Shown: positions 1 through 8,458 of the stretch, in pieces
How positions within the stretch are numbered: position 1 is the stretch's first letter
How the letters are laid out: each line of letters opens with the position of its first letter
Assembly: GCA_040391785.1 (NCBI GenBank)
Contig: JBEBXH010000006.1
Span: 60,401 to 124,400 of the forward strand
Direction of reading: 5' to 3'
DNA: 64,000 bases
Origin: UBA5239 sp040391785
Lineage (GTDB): Bacteria > Verrucomicrobiota > Lentisphaeria > Victivallales > Victivallaceae
Notes under the pieces: generated by a model
What the model was told of the DNA's origin: nothing
Seen by the model: the letters and a program-made list of their open reading frames with translations, nothing else
Database searches by the model: none
Program-made: the position numbers and the translations under genes

Positions 1-744
1 GCGGAACAGACCGCAGCCGACAACCTGAAAGGGCATCCTTTGCGTAAGCTTATTTTCCGGTTTGTGCTGAAACACGCCCGGAAACTGGTTCGCAACCGCG
101 AGAACCTGCGCTTTGAGCGTACCCGGCTGTTTGCCATCGTGCGGGATATTTTCCTCCGGCTGGGCAGCATTTTTTACCGCGAAGGGGTGATCGAGGACAA
201 ACGCGATATTTTTTTCCTGACCAAAGAAGAGATTTTCGACTTCATTGAGGGCACCTCTGTTTCGACCGATCTTGCGACCCTGATTTCGGCCAGAAAAATC
301 GAGCGGCAAGACAATTGCGCGAGCGAGCTTCCGGCTGAGCGTTTTCGGACCCGCGGGCCGGTTTATTGCGGTAATACGTTTCAGAGTACGGCGCCCCGTG
401 CCGAGGCGGTTCAGGCCGATTCGCTGCATGGCATCGGCTGCTGCGGCGGAGTGGTTCGCGCGCAGGTGCGAATTGTCCGCGATCCCTCGCTGACGGTTGA
501 ACTCAATGGCTGTATTCTGGTGGCCGAGCGTACCGATCCGGGTTGGGCACCGCTTTTTCCGGTTTGCGCGGGGGTGTTGGTGGAACGCGGCAGCATTCTC
601 TCGCACGCGGCAATCGTCACCCGTGAGTTGGGCATTCCCTCGATCGTCGGGATCAAGGATCTGCTGGTGTCGCTGACCGACGGCGAGACGGTCGAGATCG
701 ACGGTTCTCTGGGCACCGTGACCCGGATACGAGGTGAAGCATGA
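1..744 (+). CDS. PEP-synthase-like protein, C-terminal part (partial at window edge)
   Basis: The frame is open from base 1, so the start lies outside the window. The visible 247 residues hold the C-terminal part of a PEP-utilising enzyme. They contain a helical stretch ending in FFLTKEEIFDF, typical of the linker before the swivelling domain, and then the phosphohistidine domain with TDPGWAPLF, a glycine-rich turn and LSHAAIVTRELGIPS, whose His is the expected phosphate carrier. In PEP synthase and PPDK relatives this domain shuttles phosphate between the ATP-grasp and PEP/pyruvate sites. Many such proteins outside central metabolism phosphorylate other small molecules. The stop overlaps the next start (ATGA at 741), so the gene is translationally coupled to a lipid-type operon, and a role there is more likely than gluconeogenesis. 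The substrate cannot be told from this fragment. Confidence 0.85.
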   Translation, partial: AEQTAADNLKGHPLRKLIFRFVLKHARKLVRNRENLRFERTRLFAIVRDIFLRLGSIFYREGVIEDKRDIFFLTKEEIFDFIEGTSVSTDLATLISARKIERQDNCASELPAERFRTRGPVYCGNTFQSTAPRAEAVQADSLHGIGCCGGVVRAQVRIVRDPSLTVELNGCILVAERTDPGWAPLFPVCAGVLVERGSILSHAAIVTRELGIPSIVGIKDLLVSLTDGETVEIDGSLGTVTRIRGEA

Positions 745-1850
745 GCAAGGGAATTCAGGAACGGACCGATTTTGATTTTATCCGTTACGCCAACTGCTGG
801 GAGGACCCGGCGCTGCTGCTGGATGCGTTCCGGCTCGAGGGGAAGAATTGCCTTTCGATTGCCTCCGCCGGCGACAATTCGTTTTCATTGCTGACCGCCA
901 ATCCGGCCAAGGTGGTCGCCTTTGATTTGAACCCGGTGCAATTGGCCCTGGTTGAGCTGAAAAAATGCGCCATCGGGCAGCTGGATTATGACACGCTGCT
1001 GGGATTTCTGGGGTTCACGCCCTGTCGGGACCGGTTGCCCATTTACGACCAACTGCATCCTCTGCTGTCCGCCCGGGCCGCGTCCTATTTTGATGCTCAC
1101 CGCGACCAGATCGCCGCCGGGGTGATTCATCAGGGGAAATTCGAGCATTATTTCCAGCTTTTCGGCCGCCGTTTGCTGCCGCTGATCCACTCCCGGAAAA
1201 CCCGGCGCAAATTGTTGGCAGCCAAAACGGAAGCGGAGCGGACGGAGTTTTATCGGCGCAAGTGGAACAACCTTCGTTTCCGGTTGCTGTTCCGGTTATT
1301 TTTCAACCGTTTCGTGATGGGGCGTCTGGGGCGCGATCCGGAATTTTTCAAATATGTCGACCGGAATTTCATCGCCAACAGTTTGAGGCGGCGCACCGAA
1401 TACGCGCTGACGGTACTGCCCACGCACGACAACCCCTATCTGCGCTATATTGTGACCGGCAACTTCGCAGGTGCCCTGCCGCATTACCTCAAAAAGGAGA
1501 ATTTCGAAATCATCCGCCGTAACCTCGGCGCGCTGGAACTGTTTCTGGGCACTCCGGAAGATGCGGCAAAACATTATAGCGAGAAATTCGATTTTTTCAA
1601 CCTTTCGGATATCTTTGAATACATGGATATTCCGTTGGTGAAAATTGTCGCCGGGCAACTTCTTTCGCTGGCTGCGCCGGGCGCCCGTATGGCTTATTAC
1701 AACATGATGGTCGAACGCCGTTTAAGCGAGTATTTTCCGGAACGGCTGACGGAGTTGAGCGAACTATCGGAAAAACTGTTCCGGGAAAACCGGGCGTTCT
1801 TTTATTGCCGTTATCTGGTGGACGAAGTCCGGGCGGAGGGCGACCAATGA
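741..1850 (+). CDS. DUF3419 / BtaA-like SAM:diacylglycerol aminocarboxypropyl transferase
   Basis: A 369-aa protein of the DUF3419 family, to which BtaA belongs. BtaA moves the 3-amino-3-carboxypropyl group of SAM onto diacylglycerol to make diacylglyceryl-homoserine, the precursor of betaine lipids. Family features visible are RYANCWEDPALLLDAF near the N-terminus, the SAM-binding stretch CLSIASAGDNSFSLL followed by VVAFDLNPVQLALVELK, and DIFEYMD late in the chain. No BtaB methyltransferase domain or gene is seen nearby, so the product may stay unmethylated or be modified by the neighbours. The start overlaps the upstream stop (ATGA) and the stop overlaps the downstream start (ATGA at 1847). 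The family call is firm; the exact acceptor lipid is inferred. Confidence 0.85.
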   Translation: MSKGIQERTDFDFIRYANCWEDPALLLDAFRLEGKNCLSIASAGDNSFSLLTANPAKVVAFDLNPVQLALVELKKCAIGQLDYDTLLGFLGFTPCRDRLPIYDQLHPLLSARAASYFDAHRDQIAAGVIHQGKFEHYFQLFGRRLLPLIHSRKTRRKLLAAKTEAERTEFYRRKWNNLRFRLLFRLFFNRFVMGRLGRDPEFFKYVDRNFIANSLRRRTEYALTVLPTHDNPYLRYIVTGNFAGALPHYLKKENFEIIRRNLGALELFLGTPEDAAKHYSEKFDFFNLSDIFEYMDIPLVKIVAGQLLSLAAPGARMAYYNMMVERRLSEYFPERLTELSELSEKLFRENRAFFYCRYLVDEVRAEGDQ

Positions 1851-3208
1851 GTCCACTGGTTTCTGAACTGCTCGGGATGGGATGCGTCAGCGTGCTCTTT
1901 CTGCTGCTTTTCGGCATCGGCGAATTTCTGCGGAAAAAGGTCGGTCTGAAGGGCGAATTCACCCGGAAAATCGTGCACTTCGGCGGTTGTGTGGTGGCGC
2001 TTTCGTTTCCCTATCTTTTCCAGAATATCTGGAGCGTTTTTGCGCTTTGCGTCGTTTTTACGCTGATCATTTTTTTCTCGGCCAGGTTCAGCCTTCTGGC
2101 ATCGGTGCACGATGTGGACCGGAAAAGTTACGGCGGCATCTATCACCCGATCGCCATTTTCCTGAGCTTCCTGATCTGTTCGCTGCTCCACCGGATGCTG
2201 TTTTTTCAGATCGGCATCATGGTGCTGGCGCTTTCGGACAGCATGGCGGCCATTATCGGCAAGATTTACGGGCGCAACGGTTATGCCGTGGAAAAAGGGA
2301 ACCGCAAAAGCATCGAGGGCTCCGTCATTTTCTTCCTGCTGACTTTTCTGATCACCCACCTGGCATTGCTGCTGCTGTCCGACATGGGGCGAAGCGAAAC
2401 CGTGCTGGTGGCGGTGCTGGTGGCGGTGCTGGTTACGCTGTTCGAGGCGATTTCGCTGGATGGTGCGGACAACCTTTTCATCCCGCTCGGCACCATTGTC
2501 ATCCTGGCAAAAAATGCCGTTCCCGACACCGCGATGATTGCGTTTCAGCTCCTGGCGCTGGCGTCGACCGGATTCCTGCTGTTCCTTATCATGCGTCCGT
2601 TCCGCAAAATCGGTGTTTCCGGGTACATCGCGCTGACGTTGGTCGCCTACACCGGTTGGGGACTGGTGGATGTGTTCTGGATGCTGCCGTTTCTCTACTG
2701 CGTGATCCTGATCTGCCGTACCGATTGGGTGATCAGGACGCCCGACGACCCGGAAACGGTCTATCGTGTCCAACCAACCTTTTATCTGATCGTGGCGCCG
2801 GTGATCTGGCTGCTGCTGGCCAATCTTGCCGCCAAAATTTTCGGGCTCGTCATTCAGCATTGTTTTTTCGCCTCGATGATCACGGCCCTGACCGCCCAGA
2901 TGGTCATCCAGCGGACCCGGCGCGATGCCGAGTATTCCGTGTTCCAACTCGTCCGCGACGTCATTGTCCTTGTGTCGATACCGGTGCTGCTGATTCATTG
3001 GGTATTTCCGGGTACCTGGCTGCAGCAGCTGATTCAGGTCGCCGCCGTTTATCTGATTACGCTGGTGATCGGGGGCATCTGGTACGGGCGCGGCTGCGCG
3101 TCCAAACCGCTTTCGCGTAAACTGCTGCAAATGCGGATGCTGCTGACGTTTATCGGTTCGGCGCTGCCGGCCGCCGCCAATCTGTTGTATTTTTTCTTAA
3201 AGGGGTGA
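1847..3208 (+). CDS. Dolichol/phytol-kinase-like CTP-dependent membrane kinase
   Basis: A 453-aa polytopic membrane protein. The start is the ATG overlapping the previous stop. The N-terminal half carries the signature of the CTP-dependent dolichol/phytol/polyprenol kinase and phosphatidate cytidylyltransferase superfamily: TRKIVHFGG after the first membrane helix, LALSDSMAAIIGKIYGR, NRKSIEGS and FEAISLDGADNLFIPLG. The C-terminal half adds about six further hydrophobic helices and is longer than a simple phytol kinase. In this operon it could phosphorylate a lipid alcohol or activate diacylglycerol upstream or downstream of the BtaA-like step. It is followed 4 nt later by the GNAT gene. The superfamily is clear and the substrate unknown. 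Confidence 0.8.
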   Translation: MSPLVSELLGMGCVSVLFLLLFGIGEFLRKKVGLKGEFTRKIVHFGGCVVALSFPYLFQNIWSVFALCVVFTLIIFFSARFSLLASVHDVDRKSYGGIYHPIAIFLSFLICSLLHRMLFFQIGIMVLALSDSMAAIIGKIYGRNGYAVEKGNRKSIEGSVIFFLLTFLITHLALLLLSDMGRSETVLVAVLVAVLVTLFEAISLDGADNLFIPLGTIVILAKNAVPDTAMIAFQLLALASTGFLLFLIMRPFRKIGVSGYIALTLVAYTGWGLVDVFWMLPFLYCVILICRTDWVIRTPDDPETVYRVQPTFYLIVAPVIWLLLANLAAKIFGLVIQHCFFASMITALTAQMVIQRTRRDAEYSVFQLVRDVIVLVSIPVLLIHWVFPGTWLQQLIQVAAVYLITLVIGGIWYGRGCASKPLSRKLLQMRMLLTFIGSALPAAANLLYFFLKG

Positions 3209-3212
3209 CGAT

Positions 3213-4202
3213 ATGAGTTATGAAATCCGTTCCTTTGACGCTGCTGACAGCGAACAACTGCTGTTATTCCGCGCCCTGCGTCAACGCTTTTATCCGGGCG
3301 AGGCCGCGGAGCAATTACCTGAATCGGGCCAGTTTTTCCTGGTTTTGAGGAATGGCGAACCGCTGGCGCGCGGGGCGGCGCTGGTCAACCCCCTGATGCA
3401 ATTCCGCAACGCGGTGCCGGGGCTGCTGGGATATTTCGAGAGCCTCCCGGATCAGCAAGGCGCGACAATGCTGTTCGATGCCGTTTCCGGGCATTTCCAC
3501 TGCCTCGGCCATAGCCACCTGATCGGCCCGATCAACGGTTCCACCTGGCAGAGCTACCGGGTCACACTGCCCGGCGATAATCCGCCGTTTTTTCTCGACA
3601 ACCGTAGCGAGCCGTATTATCAGGAGCTATTCGAAAATAACCGTTTCGAAACGATCGCCGAATACATCTCGACCCGGCTCGAGCTGAAGCCCGAGGATTT
3701 CGCGCGGGCAGGGCGCTCCGCAGAACTTTTTGCCGCGCGCGGCTTTACCGTCCGGAACTTCCGCACGGAAGCGGCGGAGGCCGAACTGCGGCGTATTTAT
3801 GACCTCTCGCTGGCCAGTTTCCGCAACAATTTCCTGTATACCCCGGTGCCGTTCGAACCCTTTTATCAGCAATACCAACGCCTGCTGCCGCTGCTGCAAA
3901 GCGAAAATGTCCTGCTGGCGGAGAAGGCGGACGGATCGCTTGCGGGTTTCCTCTTTGCCGTGAACAATCACCTCCGTCCGCAGGCCAGGGAGCTGATTAT
4001 CAAAACACTGGCGGTTTCGCCGGAACCTGCCTGCCGGGGGCTCGGCAGTTTTCTGGTGGAGCTCTTTCAGCAGCGGGCTTACGAGGCGGGCTGCAAGGCC
4101 GTTTATCACGCCCTCATGCATGCCGACAATACCTCGGCCCGGATCGGTAAACATGCCGAAATCTATCACCGTTACCGTCTGTACGGCAGGGCATTGGTAT
4201 GA
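3213..4202 (+). CDS. GNAT-family N-acyltransferase
   Basis: A 329-aa soluble protein with a C-terminal GNAT fold. VLLAEKADGSLAGFLFA is the central strand pair, then IIKTLAVSPEPACRGLGS holds the acetyl/acyl-CoA pyrophosphate-binding loop (RGLGS), followed by an amphipathic helix and YHALMHADNTSARIGKH. The first 170 residues resemble a second, degenerate GNAT-like lobe. A Shine-Dalgarno-like AAGGGGTGA precedes the ATG. The gene sits between the lipid-kinase-like gene and the AMP-ligase gene, and its stop overlaps the ligase start (ATGA at 4199). One hypothesis is N-acylation of an amino head group such as the homoserine made by the BtaA-like enzyme. That is inference from context only. Confidence 0.75.
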   Translation: MSYEIRSFDAADSEQLLLFRALRQRFYPGEAAEQLPESGQFFLVLRNGEPLARGAALVNPLMQFRNAVPGLLGYFESLPDQQGATMLFDAVSGHFHCLGHSHLIGPINGSTWQSYRVTLPGDNPPFFLDNRSEPYYQELFENNRFETIAEYISTRLELKPEDFARAGRSAELFAARGFTVRNFRTEAAEAELRRIYDLSLASFRNNFLYTPVPFEPFYQQYQRLLPLLQSENVLLAEKADGSLAGFLFAVNNHLRPQARELIIKTLAVSPEPACRGLGSFLVELFQQRAYEAGCKAVYHALMHADNTSARIGKHAEIYHRYRLYGRALV

Positions 4203-5737
4203 ACAGCAGTAACATCGCGGAACTTCTGTTCCGTTACGAAGCGGATTTCCCGGAGCGGACCGCGATCATTCACCGGGGGCAGTCGATCACTTACGGCGAG
4301 CTGGCCGCCCGGGTCCGGATTCGTGCCGGATCGCTGCGGCGGCAGGGAATCAAACCGGGAGAACGGTTATTGGTTTTCGTGCCGATGACGATCGGACTCT
4401 ATGAAATTCTGCTGGCGATTTTTCATCTGGGTGCCACGGCGGTTTTTCTCGACGCCTGGTCGAACCGCCAGCGCCTGGAGCTGGCGCTGGAAATCGCCGA
4501 TTGCCGGGGGCTGATCGGCATTCCCCGGGCTTTTCTGCTGCTGCTGCGCTCCGCCAATCTGCGCCGGATGCCGGTCAAATTGCTGCATTCTTTCCCACAT
4601 TGGCCGCAGGACAAAACACCGGACGCCATGCCGCCTTATCCGGCTGCCCCGGACGATGCGGCGCTGATTACCTTCACCACCGGCAGCACCGGCCGCCCGA
4701 AAGCGGCGCTGCGCAGTCATGGCTTCCTGATGGAACAGCACCGCGTCCTGCAGGAGGAACTGCAAATTCAGCCGGGCGATATCGATTTGGCCACTTTGCC
4801 GATTTTCGTGCTTAACAATCTGGCCTGCGGCGCCACTACGCTGATCCCCGATTTCGACCCGCGCCGCCCGGCGGATATCGACGCTCCGCGGATCATGGCC
4901 GAGGCGGAACGCTATGGGGTTTGCTCCACCGCCGGGTCGCCGGCTTTTTATGAGAAACTCGCTGCTGTTTCAAACGGTCACGGTATTCCCACGTTGCGGC
5001 GGTTGTTTACCGGCGGCGCGGCGGTTTTCCCGGATCTGGCGCGTCAGCTGCAGCGGGCCTTCCCACAGGTGGATATCCGGGTGCTTTACGGTTCCACTGA
5101 AGCGGAACCGATCAGCAACCTCTCCGCTGCCGAACTGGCCTCGGCGGAAAATCTGGCGCAAACGGGGATTCCGGTGGGCGATATTTCGCCTTATATTGAG
5201 CTGGCGATCATCCCGATTCAGAAAGGGCCGCTGCCGGCTTTCAGCGATGCGGAATGGCAGGATTTTTGCTTGCCCCCCGGGGCCGACGGCGAAATCTGCG
5301 TCAGCGGCAATCACGTCCTGAAAAATTATTTCAACAGTCCCGAAGCGATGAAGGAGAATAAAATCCGGGTGGGCGACCGGATATTTCACCGTACCGGCGA
5401 CGCCGGACGAGTTGACGCGGCGGGGCGGCTTTTTCTGCTGGGCCGGGCCGGAACCTTGTTCACACTGCCGGACGGCAAAACCTGTTATCCCATGATTTGC
5501 GAATACCTCCTGAAGCAACTTCCTGGTGTTCACGCCGGGACCGTATTGCATGTTCAGGGGCGGACCATTGTGGCACTGGAAAGAACTCCAAACCATCAGG
5601 AAGTAAACCCCGATCTGACCGGTCTCAGCCTGGGTGGGGCCGAAATCCACTGGTTCGATCAATTGCCGCGCGATCCCCGGCACCAATCGAAATTCGATTA
5701 CGGCGTAATCCAGCAGCAATTGCAAAAAAATTCCTGA
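4199..5737 (+). CDS. AMP-forming acyl/amino-acid ligase (ANL superfamily)
   Basis: A 512-aa adenylate-forming enzyme. The phosphate-binding loop TFTTGSTGRPKAALRSH (around residues 157-173) and the adenine-binding VLYGSTEAEP are intact, as are GEICVSGNHV and the hinge-side HRTGDAGRVDAAGRLFLLGR. No carrier-protein domain is attached. Enzymes of this family activate carboxylic acids as acyl-AMP for transfer to CoA, a carrier protein or an amine. It is the last gene of the overlapping set 1-5737 and is co-translated with the GNAT gene, so the two may act in sequence, activation then acyl transfer. About 75 nt separate it from the BlaI-type repressor. The substrate is not predictable from the sequence. 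Confidence 0.85.
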   Translation: MNSSNIAELLFRYEADFPERTAIIHRGQSITYGELAARVRIRAGSLRRQGIKPGERLLVFVPMTIGLYEILLAIFHLGATAVFLDAWSNRQRLELALEIADCRGLIGIPRAFLLLLRSANLRRMPVKLLHSFPHWPQDKTPDAMPPYPAAPDDAALITFTTGSTGRPKAALRSHGFLMEQHRVLQEELQIQPGDIDLATLPIFVLNNLACGATTLIPDFDPRRPADIDAPRIMAEAERYGVCSTAGSPAFYEKLAAVSNGHGIPTLRRLFTGGAAVFPDLARQLQRAFPQVDIRVLYGSTEAEPISNLSAAELASAENLAQTGIPVGDISPYIELAIIPIQKGPLPAFSDAEWQDFCLPPGADGEICVSGNHVLKNYFNSPEAMKENKIRVGDRIFHRTGDAGRVDAAGRLFLLGRAGTLFTLPDGKTCYPMICEYLLKQLPGVHAGTVLHVQGRTIVALERTPNHQEVNPDLTGLSLGGAEIHWFDQLPRDPRHQSKFDYGVIQQQLQKNS

Positions 5738-5813
5738 AAAGAATTAATTTCGGTTTGTTTTTATAGATTACTTGTGTAACTTATAAATAAAGACAAAGCA
5801 ATCAGGAGGATTG

Positions 5814-6185
5814 ATGGAAGATATACGGATACCGGAGAGCGAACTGGAGATCATGAAGGTTTTGTGGGAGCGGTCGCCCCAGACCCTGCCGGAAATCGTC
5901 AAGAATGTGCAGGATTCCAACCCCTGGGAAGCGGTCACCATCAAAACCATGCTGTTGCGGCTGGTCAAGAAAAATCTGATCCGCCAGAGCGGCAGCCGCC
6001 GCAGTTATCTGTATGAACCGCTGGTAAGCAAGGCCGCCGCCGTGAAATCGGCGGGCAGGCAGTTTATGGATAAGATGTTCAATGGAGCGCCCGCCGCGAT
6101 GATTTCGTTTTTCATCCAGAGCGGAGAGCTTTCCTCGTCCGACATTCAGGAAATCAGCAAACTGATCGAAGAGATGAAAAAATGA
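5814..6185 (+). CDS. BlaI/MecI/CopY-family transcriptional repressor
   Basis: A 123-aa winged-helix repressor of the BlaI family. The N-terminal ESELEIMKVLWERSPQTLPEIV and VTIKTMLLRLVKKNLIRQ are the recognition-helix region, and the C-terminal leucine/isoleucine-rich tail serves for dimerisation. The ATG at 5814 is preferred over the TTG 3 nt upstream because AGGAGG (5804-5809) is better spaced. Its stop overlaps the start of the M56 peptidase gene, the usual BlaI-BlaR1 pairing. In known systems the repressor is inactivated when the membrane peptidase senses a signal. A weak dyad TTACTTGTGTAA lies just upstream, but no clear BlaI consensus site like that of the second pair in this window is present. 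Confidence 0.88.
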   Translation: MEDIRIPESELEIMKVLWERSPQTLPEIVKNVQDSNPWEAVTIKTMLLRLVKKNLIRQSGSRRSYLYEPLVSKAAAVKSAGRQFMDKMFNGAPAAMISFFIQSGELSSSDIQEISKLIEEMKK

Positions 6186-8296
6186 GTGGAATTCTGATCT
6201 ATTATCTGGCGAATACGCTGATGCGCGGCGGGATCATCGTGCTGTCGCTGCTGCTGCTCGAATTTTTCCTGCGGCGTAAATTGGTTTTTGCCGGCGGGCG
6301 CTGGATTTTCCTGCTCGCGCTGCTGTTGATTCTGCTGCCGGTGGAGAGGATTGAATTGCCGCACCGCGAAAAGAGCGTTTATACGCCGGCGTCATATTGT
6401 ATCGAGGTGCCCGATTGGAACGTGGCGTGGAACCAGACGCAGGCGACGGCCGCGCCGGTAACGCAAGCACTTCCGGCGGTCGAAAATGCCGTCCCGGAGC
6501 GGGTGGCCGCACCCGGAATTACGGGGTGGAAATGGCGTTTGTTCGATGTTCTGGCGATGGTTTATCTGGCAGGAGTGTTGTTTCTGTGGGCAAAGCAGAT
6601 TCGGCATTACTTTATATGGCGCAACCGGATCCGGCGGTGCATCGCGATCACCGACGGCCGGGTGTTTGACGTGTTCCTGGAGTCGAAACGCCTGGCGGGG
6701 CTGGAGCGTTTCCCGGTCATGTTGCTGGACAGCAGTCATCTGCTGCCGGTGGCGGCATGCTTCGGGACGTTGCGGCGCGGGGCGGTTCTTTGCCCGCTCG
6801 AGGAGTATGGCAAATACCCGGATTCCGAACTGCGGATGATCCTGATTCATGAACTGGAGCATTTGCGCAGGAACGATAATCCGGTGGCGTTTTTTCTGAT
6901 GATGTTGTCCAACTGTTTCTTCATCAATCCGTTTGTGCGTGTCATTTCCTCGCGTTGGGCGATGACCACGGAACTCGATTGCGATGAAAAGGTGAAGACG
7001 ACACTGCATCTGGACCGGCGGGGGATGACGCGATATGCCGAACTCCTGCTGGCCAGTCAAACCCGGGGTGGCGCCTATGTGCCGGGCTGTGGGCTCGGTG
7101 CGTCGGCGAAGAACCTGAAATTGCGAATACAGGAGATTGTTATGAGACGTACGAAACTACAGTTATTGGGATACTTTTCCGGAATATGTGCATTGTTTGT
7201 GTTGGGGTGCTTCATCATGCCCGAGTTGCGGGCTGACACGCGGGAGGCGCTCGATCCGCTGGTGGCGGAGAACCTTCCCGCCGGAACCACCGAGCTGGTC
7301 TATTTCAATGCGGCCGCCCTCGACCCGGCCGGCAGCGCGTTGCTGGAAAAGGGCATCGGTTCTGCCCGTCACCTGGGGCGAAACCTCTGGGATGCTCTTT
7401 ATATGATGATCGCTTCCGAGATGAATAAAGGTCATTTTTACGTGGCGGTCGTTCCGGATTACGGACCGTTTATATTGCTGAAAAATGGCGCGGATTCCGA
7501 TGAAGTGGTTATTGCACCCAGCGTTTCGAATCAGAATATGGCGGCTCGGAAAATGCCGAACGGTTATTTCGCCATGTATCCCGCCGGGAAGAAATTGCCC
7601 GCCATGGGGCTTTCGGATGAGCTGAGACGGAAAATTGTCTCGGCCCCGGGAGAGGTTATAAGAAGCTGCAAAGCGGATAACTCGCCGGTTGTGGTGAGCG
7701 TATTTAACCGTGACGGCGTCTACACGCTTTTCACCATCCAGCCGGAGGGCAAAGAAACGCCATCAACCATGGAGATGCTTCTGGACAAAGCCACAGTCTT
7801 TACCCCGGATAACGAGAAAGAAGTGACAAGGGCATTCATCAAAGAAAATCTGAAATTTACTCCGAAGAAGCTTAACGGCAAAAACTTCTATGAACTGGAG
7901 TTTTTGCTGAATGAAAAAACGATAACCTTCTGGATCGACTTTATCCGGAAAGGGCAGGAAGAACGCAGCAAGGCAAATGCCCCGAAGGTCATTGCGTTAT
8001 CTCCGGCGAACGGCGCGACCAATGTCGACCCGGACCTCAAGGAAATCAAGGTGACTTTTGACCGGCCGATGAACAAAACAAGCTGGTCGTTCTGCCAGAA
8101 AAGCGATCGCGATTTCCCTGAGAATGCCGGTATGCCGTCTTACGATGAGAGCGGAACCGTCATTACAATGCCGGTGCGGCTTGTCCCGAACAAGACCTAC
8201 AATATTTACCTGAATTCGCCTCCGTACCTCGGATTCCAGTCCGCCAAGCGCGGCGTGCTGGAAGAAGTGCACTACACGTTCTCCACCGGTAAATAA
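6182..8296 (+). CDS. BlaR1-like M56 membrane metallopeptidase with C-terminal Ig-like domain
   Basis: A 704-aa membrane protein. Helices lie near residues 5-30 and 40-53, then a periplasmic-type linker, a helix near 120-137, and the zinc-peptidase motif HELEH at about 223-227 with a later helix near 330-347. The rest (about 350-704) is predicted extracytoplasmic and unlike penicillin-binding sensor domains. Its end has APKVIALSPANGATNVDPD and ITVTFDRPM-like features of bacterial Ig-like (Big_5) domains. M56 proteins cleave themselves or partner repressors on sensing. Here the sensor is not beta-lactam-type, so the signal is unknown. Pairing with the overlapping BlaI gene is firm and the regulated targets are not visible. 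Confidence 0.85.
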   Translation: MSGILIYYLANTLMRGGIIVLSLLLLEFFLRRKLVFAGGRWIFLLALLLILLPVERIELPHREKSVYTPASYCIEVPDWNVAWNQTQATAAPVTQALPAVENAVPERVAAPGITGWKWRLFDVLAMVYLAGVLFLWAKQIRHYFIWRNRIRRCIAITDGRVFDVFLESKRLAGLERFPVMLLDSSHLLPVAACFGTLRRGAVLCPLEEYGKYPDSELRMILIHELEHLRRNDNPVAFFLMMLSNCFFINPFVRVISSRWAMTTELDCDEKVKTTLHLDRRGMTRYAELLLASQTRGGAYVPGCGLGASAKNLKLRIQEIVMRRTKLQLLGYFSGICALFVLGCFIMPELRADTREALDPLVAENLPAGTTELVYFNAAALDPAGSALLEKGIGSARHLGRNLWDALYMMIASEMNKGHFYVAVVPDYGPFILLKNGADSDEVVIAPSVSNQNMAARKMPNGYFAMYPAGKKLPAMGLSDELRRKIVSAPGEVIRSCKADNSPVVVSVFNRDGVYTLFTIQPEGKETPSTMEMLLDKATVFTPDNEKEVTRAFIKENLKFTPKKLNGKNFYELEFLLNEKTITFWIDFIRKGQEERSKANAPKVIALSPANGATNVDPDLKEIKVTFDRPMNKTSWSFCQKSDRDFPENAGMPSYDESGTVITMPVRLVPNKTYNIYLNSPPYLGFQSAKRGVLEEVHYTFSTGK

Positions 8297-8454
8297 TACC
8301 GATTTGCATTCTAAGGGTTCGTAACCGCCGATGGAATTGCGGAGCGCAAATTTGGTATAATGAGCTGACGCTAATAGATTAGCGGCTGCGAATCAGACCG
8401 GATTTGAGCCCGCAAGATCAAGGCGGTTACAAGCCTTATGATTGCAATTCGGTA
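8297..8454. repeat. 158-bp MITE-like element with 33-bp imperfect terminal inverted repeats
   Basis: The left arm 8297-8329 (begins TACCGATTTGCATTC, ends GTAACCGCC) is the inverted copy of 8422-8454 (begins GGCGGTTAC, ends TTCGGTA), with about 28 of 33 positions pairing. Inside are a perfect dyad CGCTAATAGATTAGCG and an internal near-copy of the right end (AATTTGGTATAA versus AATTCGGTATAA). The element starts right after the M56 stop codon and ends 4 nt before the next gene's stop, so it fills the convergent gap. No coding frame is supported. It may be a non-autonomous transposon remnant or a structured bidirectional terminator. Confidence 0.65.
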
Positions 8455-8458
8455 TAAG

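Noticed and set aside
1811..3130. Antisense frame of 439 codons opposite the dolichol-kinase-like gene
   Set aside because: The composition is rich in His, Gln, Asp and Arg without structure, a typical complement of a membrane protein gene.
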